NCBI RefSeq assembly: GCF_016907495.1
Contig: NZ_JAFBCC010000001.1
Span: forward strand, 2,976,001-3,040,000
Length of the DNA: 64,000 nucleotides
Direction of reading: 5' to 3'
Source of the DNA: Arthrobacter tumbae
Lineage (GTDB): Bacteria > Actinomycetota > Actinomycetes > Actinomycetales > Micrococcaceae
Both the position numbers and the translations under genes were made by a program. Below the pieces are notes generated by a model. The model saw only the letters and a list, made by a program, of their open reading frames with translations, searched no databases and was not told the DNA's origin. Of the stretch, positions 59,465 to 64,000 are shown one piece after another; positions within the stretch are counted from its first letter, which is position 1, and each line of letters begins with the position of its first letter.

Positions 59465-60436
59465 ATGGATATAGATATGAGCGCTCTGCGGCTACTGGAA
59501 CGGGAACGCGAGATCCCCCTGGAACTGCTGATCCCCACGATCGAGCAGGCACTCCTCGTCGCCTATCACAAGACGCCCGGAGCGCAGGAGATTGCCCGGG
59601 CAGAAGTGGATCGGCGGACAGGCCATGTGACCATCTGGGCTACCGAGGTCGACGACGACGGCGTGGCCATGGGTGAGTATGACGACACACCTACCGGGTT
59701 CGGCCGGATCGCGGCGAGCACAGCGCGCCAGATCATCCTGCAGCGGCTGCGTGATGCCGAGGACGACAACATCCTCGGTGAGTTCCGCGGCAAGGAAGGC
59801 GAGCTGGTGGCCGGTCTCATCCAGCAGGGCAACAATCCCCACATGATCCAGGTGAACCTGGGCTCGGTGGAGGCCTTGCTTCCGCCGCCGGAGCAGGTAC
59901 CCGGTGAGAAATACCTTCACGGTACCCGCCTGCGGGCATTCGTCATTGATGTCCATCGCGGGATGAAGGGGCCGTCCATCACGCTCTCCCGGTCGCACCC
60001 CGGCCTCGTTCGGAAACTGTTCGAGCTCGAAGTACCGGAAATCGCAGACAAGAGCGTTGAGATTGTGGCTTTGGCGCGGGAAGCCGGCCACCGCACCAAG
60101 ATCGCGGTGAAAGCGCATGTTCCCGGAGTGAACGCAAAGGGCGCCTGTATTGGAGAGATGGGATCACGCGTGCGCGCCGTGATGAACGAGCTCAACGACG
60201 AAAAGATCGACATCGTTGACTTCAGCGAAGATCCGGCCACCTTCATTGCCAGTTCGCTTTCGCCGTCGAGGGTGTCATCTGTGACCATCACCGACGAAAA
60301 GACCCGCAGCGCCCGGGTGGTTGTGCCGGACTACCAGCTGTCACTCGCCATCGGCAAGGAAGGCCAGAACGCGCGGCTTGCGGCGAAGCTGACAGGATGG
60401 CGGATCGATATCGCTTCCGACGCGGCCGGCGCCTGA
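59465..60436 (+). CDS. nusA: Transcription termination/antitermination protein NusA
   Basis: RNA polymerase-associated factor for pausing, termination and rRNA antitermination. At 323 residues it has the short actinobacterial form: N-terminal RNAP-binding domain (1-105), S1 domain (about 110-180, with [18 protein letters not shown] closing it), and two KH domains ([18 protein letters not shown] near 220 and [19 protein letters not shown] near 300); the C-terminal acidic repeats of E. coli NusA are absent. GAGGAGG stands five bases before the ATG. It lies 30 nt after rimP. Confidence 0.97.
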   Translation: MDIDMSALRLLEREREIPLELLIPTIEQALLVAYHKTPGAQEIARAEVDRRTGHVTIWATEVDDDGVAMGEYDDTPTGFGRIAASTARQIILQRLRDAEDDNILGEFRGKEGELVAGLIQQGNNPHMIQVNLGSVEALLPPPEQVPGEKYLHGTRLRAFVIDVHRGMKGPSITLSRSHPGLVRKLFELEVPEIADKSVEIVALAREAGHRTKIAVKAHVPGVNAKGACIGEMGSRVRAVMNELNDEKIDIVDFSEDPATFIASSLSPSRVSSVTITDEKTRSARVVVPDYQLSLAIGKEGQNARLAAKLTGWRIDIASDAAGA

Positions 60437-60492
60437 AGCACCGGGGCTCGCCTCAGCAAACCGCCGATGCGTCATATCGACGCGCTTGGCGC

Positions 60493-60498
60493 TAGAAT
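60493..60498 (+). promoter_or_regulatory. Candidate -10 box of ylxR-infB
   Basis: TAGAAT lies 11 nt before the ylxR ATG. A -35 is not clear. It may provide an internal promoter for ylxR and infB. Confidence 0.4.
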
Positions 60499-60509
60499 GG
60501 ACAGGGCTT

Positions 60510-60788
60510 ATGTCGTTACGCCACCAACCGGTACGAACCTGTATCGGTTGCCGAAGCCGTGATGACCAAGCCAATCTGGTTCGATGGTCAGCGGTCAACC
60601 GCGGCGGCGTCAACGCCGCCGAGGTGGATCACCGCCGTCAGCTAGTGGGCAGGGGTGCCTGGTTGCACCCCCGACCGTCCTGTGTGGAGCTTGCGCTCAA
60701 ACGCAAAGCGTTCAATCGCGCCTTTCGGGGCATAGTTGACACGCGAGGTGTTGAGCAATGGCTGCGCACACTCCAGGGCATCTCCTGA
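60510..60788 (+). CDS. ylxR: YlxR family nucleic-acid-binding protein (DUF448)
   Basis: A 92-residue protein of the YlxR family, found between nusA and infB in many bacteria. PVRTCIGCRSRDDQANLVRW (the two-Cys GRGAW fold start) and GRGAWLHPRPSCVELALKRKAFNRAFRG are the family motifs. YlxR has been linked to RNA binding and to RNase P regulation, and in some bacteria is nucleoid-associated. ATG at 60510 gives a start close to the first conserved motif; only AGGG lies before it. The stop codon is followed by 205 nt of unusual leader before infB. Confidence 0.9.
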   Translation: MSLRHQPVRTCIGCRSRDDQANLVRWSAVNRGGVNAAEVDHRRQLVGRGAWLHPRPSCVELALKRKAFNRAFRGIVDTRGVEQWLRTLQGIS

Positions 60789-60840
60789 TGGAGGTTCCCT
60801 GCACGTACACCGTCCTCCCTGAAAGCGGGTCAGAAAACTG

Positions 60841-60855
60841 ATGGAAACCCGATGA
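60841..60855 (+). other. infB leader mini-ORF 1 (4 codons)
   Basis: ATG GAA ACC CGA TGA. The stop overlaps the start of the next mini-ORF as ATGA. Expression is unproven. Confidence 0.3.
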
Positions 60856-60869
60856 GTACCCAGCGATGA
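60852..60869 (+). other. infB leader mini-ORF 2 (5 codons)
   Basis: Encodes MSTQR and shares ATGA with both neighbours. It is one unit of a 14-nt imperfect repeat. Confidence 0.3.
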
Positions 60870-60883
60870 GTGCCCAACGATGA
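60866..60883 (+). other. infB leader mini-ORF 3 (5 codons)
   Basis: Encodes MSAQR, nearly the same as mini-ORF 2, again overlapping by ATGA. Confidence 0.3.
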
Positions 60884-60951
60884 ACAATCTGTTGAGCTCT
60901 GCAATCAGCGCGTCAGCTGCTCCGGTGGCTGGGGTCTGCAGTAGGAATTAG
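60880..60951 (+). other. infB leader mini-ORF 4 (23 codons)
   Basis: Begins MNNLLSSAISAS and ends with TAG at 60949, ten bases before the hairpin that hides the infB ribosome site. Ribosomes finishing here would reach that hairpin. Confidence 0.35.
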
Positions 60952-60960
60952 ACGGTTCGC

Positions 60961-60988
60961 TCCTGACTCGGTGCGGACCGAGACAGGA
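60961..60988 (+). promoter_or_regulatory. Hairpin sequestering the infB Shine-Dalgarno
   Basis: TCCTGACTCGGT (60961-60972) pairs with ACCGAGACAGGA (60977-60988) around GCGG with a single A-A mismatch. The C at 60960 also pairs with G60989, so the whole AGGAG ribosome site is paired. Confidence 0.65.
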
Positions 60989-60993
60989 GAAAT

Positions 60994-63885
60994 GTGGCCA
61001 AGGTCCGCGTACACGAGCTCGCCAAAGAGCTCGGAATTACTTCGAAGGATGCAGTAGCAAAGCTGCAGGAACTGGGCGAATTCGTCCGGTCGGCATCCTC
61101 AACCATTGAAGCGCCCGTCGTGAAGAAACTTCGCGGCGCTTTCCCCGATGCCCCGGCGGCAGCCAAGGCTCCGGCGTCGGCACGTGGGTCCCAACCCACC
61201 CCCAAGGCGGCAACGCCAGGTCCAGCTCCCGCGGCCCCGGAGAAGCCGGCCCCTGCCCCGGAAAAGCCGGCAGCCCCGGCCCCGGCCGCTCCCCGCGAGC
61301 AGGCTCCGGCAGCGCCCGCATTCCAGGCGCCGGAGACACCCAAAGCAGAGACAGAGACCCCTGCAGGCACGGACGCTGCTCCCAGCAGCGACTCCGGCAC
61401 CGACAGCAAGCCGGGGCCGAAGCCTGCAGCCGCACGACCGACCTCAGCACGCCCGGGAGCTGCCCGTCCAGGCAGCGACCGTGCCGGTGGTCCGCGTCCG
61501 GGCAACAACCCCTTTGCGACATCCCAGGGCATGCCGCGGTCCGGCCGTGGAGACGGCGACCGTGCGGGTGGTCCGCGTCCGGGCAACAACCCGTTCGCGC
61601 CTTCCCAGGGCATGCCCCGTCCGGGAGGGCGCCGCGATGATGAGCGCAGCCCCCGTCCCGCAGCTGGTGCGGGCGGGCCCCGTCCTGCCGCTGGTGCAGG
61701 TGGTCCGCGCCCCGGCGCACCCCGTCCGGGTGCACCTCGCCCGGGTGCCCCGCGTCCCGGCGGTGCCGGTGGTGCCCGTCCGACTCCGGGCATGATGCCC
61801 AACCGTACCGAGCGTCCTGCCGCGCCCGGTCGCGGCGGAGCTGCCGGTGCAGGCGCTGGACCTCGGCGCGGCCCCGGGGGAGCCCCCGGTGCCGGTGGTG
61901 GAGCTCCGGCCGGCGGCGGTTTCGGCAAGGGCGGCCGCGGTCGCGGCGGCACTGCCGGTGCCTTCGGCAAGGGTGGAGCCGGTCGCGGCAAGCAGCGCAA
62001 GTCGAAGCGGGCAAAGCGGCAAGAGCTTGAGCAGATGTCAGCTCCCTCGCTTGGCGGCGTCAGCGTTCCCCGCGGCGACGGCAACACTGTTGTCCGGCTG
62101 CGTCGCGGATCATCGATCACCGACTTCGCCGAGAAGATTGATGCGAACGCCGCAGCGCTGGTCACCGTGCTGTTCCACCTCGGAGAGATGGCTACGGCAA
62201 CACAGTCACTGGATGAAGCGACCTTCGAGGTACTGGGTGGCGAGCTCGGCTACAAGATCCAGGTTGTCTCACCGGAGGACGAGGAGCGGGAGCTGCTCGA
62301 GAACTTCGACATCGACCTGGATGCCGAACTCGACGCCGAGGGTGACGAGCAGCTTGAGGCACGTCCTCCGGTCGTGACCGTCATGGGCCACGTCGACCAC
62401 GGTAAAACCCGTCTGCTGGATGCGATCCGCAAGTCGAACGTCGTTGCAGGCGAACACGGCGGCATCACCCAGCACATCGGTGCATACCAGATTGACCACG
62501 AGCACGAGGGCGACAACCGTCCCATCACCTTCATCGACACCCCGGGCCACGAGGCGTTCACGGCCATGCGTGCCCGCGGTGCGAAGGTCACCGACATCGC
62601 TGTACTTGTGGTGGCCGCGGATGACGGCGTCATGCCGCAGACCGTTGAGGCGCTGAACCACGCCCAGGCGGCCGGTGTGCCGGTAGTCGTGGCGGTGAAC
62701 AAGATCGACAAGGAGGGCGCCAACCCGGACAAGGTCAAGGGTCAGCTCACCGAGTACGGACTGGTTCCCGAAGAGTACGGCGGCGACACCATGTTTGTAC
62801 ACGTCTCGGCGCTGCGCGGCGAAGGGATCGAGGAGCTGCTCGAAGCGGTTCTGCTCACCGCTGACGCCGCACTCGACATGCGTGCAAACCCGAACAAGGA
62901 CGCCCGCGGAATCGCGATTGAAGCCAACCTCGACAAGGGCCGCGGTGCGGTTGCCACCGTGCTGGTCCAGTCCGGAACGCTGACGGTCGGAGACACCATC
63001 GTCGCGGGTATTGCCCACGGCCGTGTCCGCGCGATGTTCAACGAAGACGGAGACAACGTCACCGAGGCGGGTCCGTCCCGTCCGGTGCAGGTGCTGGGTC
63101 TGTCCACGGTTCCCCGTGCAGGCGATACCTTCCTCGTCACCCCCGACGAGCGCACAGGTCGCCAAATCGCCGAAAAGCGTGAGGCAGCGGACCGCAACGC
63201 GGCGCTGGCCAAGCGTCGCAAGCGCGTCAGCCTGGAAGACTTCGACCAGGCCGTGGCCGAGGGCAAGGTTGATACCCTCAACCTCATCCTCAAGGGCGAC
63301 GTCTCCGGTGCCGTCGAGGCGCTCGAGGACTCGCTGCTCAAGATCGACGTCGGCGAGGGAGTCGCACTGCGCGTCATCCACCGCGGTGTCGGTGCGATCA
63401 CGCAGAACGACGTCAACCTGGCAACGGTGGACAACGCGATCATCATCGGGTTCAACGTCAAGCCGGCCGAACGTGTCGCCGATCTGGCCGACCGCGAAGG
63501 CGTGGACCTGCGCTTCTACTCCGTCATCTACGCAGCAATCGATGACATCGAGCTTGCACTCAAGGGCATGCTCAAGCCGGAGTACGAGGAAGCACAGCTC
63601 GGTACCGCGGAAATCCGCGAGGTCTTCCGGTCTTCCAAGTTCGGCAACATCGCCGGTTCGATTGTCCGTTCCGGTATTATCCGCAGGAACTCGAAGGCAC
63701 GTCTGATCCGCGACGGAGTAGTGGTTGGCGACAACCTCAGCGTCGACACGCTCCGCCGCTTCAAGGACGACGCAACCGAGGTCCGCACGGACTTCGAGTG
63801 CGGCATCGGCCTTGGGTCGTTCAACGACATCAGGGAAGGCGACACCATCGAGACCTACGAGATGCGTGAGAAGCCGCGGGTCTAG
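60994..63885 (+). CDS. infB: Translation initiation factor IF-2
   Basis: GTPase that places initiator tRNA on the 30S subunit and joins subunits; 963 residues. The first 50 residues form the IF2-N helical domain ([24 protein letters not shown]). A Pro/Ala/Gly/Arg-rich disordered region with tandem repeats spans about 55-345, then a second IF2-N-like part. The G domain starts near residue 462 with G1 GHVDHGKT, followed by DTPGHEAF and NKIDKEG; domains II, III and the C-terminal fMet-tRNA domain follow. GTG at 60994 is the start, AGGAG four bases before it being paired in a hairpin. Confidence 0.97.
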   Translation: MAKVRVHELAKELGITSKDAVAKLQELGEFVRSASSTIEAPVVKKLRGAFPDAPAAAKAPASARGSQPTPKAATPGPAPAAPEKPAPAPEKPAAPAPAAPREQAPAAPAFQAPETPKAETETPAGTDAAPSSDSGTDSKPGPKPAAARPTSARPGAARPGSDRAGGPRPGNNPFATSQGMPRSGRGDGDRAGGPRPGNNPFAPSQGMPRPGGRRDDERSPRPAAGAGGPRPAAGAGGPRPGAPRPGAPRPGAPRPGGAGGARPTPGMMPNRTERPAAPGRGGAAGAGAGPRRGPGGAPGAGGGAPAGGGFGKGGRGRGGTAGAFGKGGAGRGKQRKSKRAKRQELEQMSAPSLGGVSVPRGDGNTVVRLRRGSSITDFAEKIDANAAALVTVLFHLGEMATATQSLDEATFEVLGGELGYKIQVVSPEDEERELLENFDIDLDAELDAEGDEQLEARPPVVTVMGHVDHGKTRLLDAIRKSNVVAGEHGGITQHIGAYQIDHEHEGDNRPITFIDTPGHEAFTAMRARGAKVTDIAVLVVAADDGVMPQTVEALNHAQAAGVPVVVAVNKIDKEGANPDKVKGQLTEYGLVPEEYGGDTMFVHVSALRGEGIEELLEAVLLTADAALDMRANPNKDARGIAIEANLDKGRGAVATVLVQSGTLTVGDTIVAGIAHGRVRAMFNEDGDNVTEAGPSRPVQVLGLSTVPRAGDTFLVTPDERTGRQIAEKREAADRNAALAKRRKRVSLEDFDQAVAEGKVDTLNLILKGDVSGAVEALEDSLLKIDVGEGVALRVIHRGVGAITQNDVNLATVDNAIIIGFNVKPAERVADLADREGVDLRFYSVIYAAIDDIELALKGMLKPEYEEAQLGTAEIREVFRSSKFGNIAGSIVRSGIIRRNSKARLIRDGVVVGDNLSVDTLRRFKDDATEVRTDFECGIGLGSFNDIREGDTIETYEMREKPRV

Positions 63886-63893
63886 TCCCGTAT

Positions 63894-63927
63894 CAGGTGG
63901 GGCCGCTGCCTGCAGCGGCCCCACCTG
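63894..63927 (+). terminator. Long hairpin after infB
   Basis: A perfect 16-bp inverted repeat, CAGGTGGGGCCGCTGC and its complement, around CT. No T tract follows, so it may stabilise the 3' end or attenuate read-through to the next gene. Confidence 0.55.
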
Positions 63928-63939
63928 CGCCCATACCGG

Positions 63940-63964
63940 CGCTCGACGCATGAGCCGTCGAGCG
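63940..63964 (+). other. Second hairpin before the next gene
   Basis: CGCTCGACG pairs with CGTCGAGCG over a 7-nt loop. A purine-rich Shine-Dalgarno-like stretch (AAGGAG) ends the window at 63994-63999, presumably for the next gene (rbfA by synteny). Confidence 0.5.
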
Positions 63965-64000
63965 TCGTTGCAGCTCCCCTGGGGGAGGAAGTAAGGAGAA

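Noticed and set aside
1-64000. CRISPR array, insertion sequence, integrase or att duplication at the tRNA genes.
   Set aside because: No regularly spaced repeats, transposase or integrase frames, or duplicated tRNA 3' ends were seen on either strand.

Overview
The window is a high-GC chromosomal segment from an actinobacterium, most likely a Micrococcaceae member close to Arthrobacter. The case for this is the GC-rich codon use with many GTG starts, the dnaG / tRNA-Asn, rpsB-tsf-pyrH-frr-cdsA, dxr-rip1-ispG-GNAT-proS and rimP-nusA-ylxR-infB gene orders (shared with mycobacteria and other Actinobacteria), actinobacterial families such as DUF4439, DUF4081 and DUF4383, TANNNT -10 boxes and several apparently leaderless starts. 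I see no plasmid, prophage, insertion sequence or CRISPR array. Species cannot be fixed from sequence alone.

Region 1 (1-10.9 kb): universal stress protein, glycyl-tRNA synthetase with an adjoining acetyltransferase, an acyltransferase and alpha/beta hydrolase pair, a YibE/F membrane protein, then the dus-dgt-dnaG block, ending in tRNA-Asn and a strong terminator. Region 2 (11-21.3 kb): NAD(P)-binding SDR/DUF2867 protein, Bcr/CflA efflux pump, sugar porter, phage-holin-like membrane protein, CDP-alcohol phosphatidyltransferase, DMT transporter, GT4 glycosyltransferase, tRNA-Met, an acyl-CoA dehydrogenase and an M23 peptidase. Region 3 (21.3-26.9 kb): rpsB, tsf, pyrH, frr, cdsA and a DivIVA-like protein.

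Region 4 (26.9-47.6 kb) is a catabolic block inserted in the usual cdsA-to-dxr neighbourhood. A LytS/LytTR two-component system is followed on the minus strand by a small membrane protein and a sodium:solute symporter, and a second DUF485/ActP-type symporter pair diverges from it. After two small membrane proteins comes an Lrp-type regulator divergent from a branched-chain 2-oxoacid dehydrogenase (bkdABC). A TetR-type regulator then diverges from an eight-gene operon (accD1, accA1, fadE19-like, scoA, scoB, MaoC hydratase, CitE lyase). Together bkd and this operon can take branched-chain oxoacids, above all that of leucine, to acetoacetyl-CoA and acetyl-CoA. The gene content matches the M. tuberculosis Rv2506-Rv2495c locus, where the MaoC/CitE pair works in both leucine and itaconate breakdown.

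Region 5 (47.6-64 kb): dxr, site-2 protease, a SatD-like HTH protein with a small membrane partner under a leaderless, palindrome-covered promoter, a YciI protein, ispG, a GNAT, a lipoprotein, proS, a streptomycin-6-kinase-like protein, a ferritin-like DUF4439 protein, and the rimP-nusA-ylxR-infB operon. The untranslated stretch before infB holds a chain of ATGA-overlapping mini-ORFs and a hairpin that buries the infB Shine-Dalgarno sequence. The least-explained elements are the SatD-like module, the infB leader, and the set of palindromes and CRP-type sites in front of the catabolic operons.
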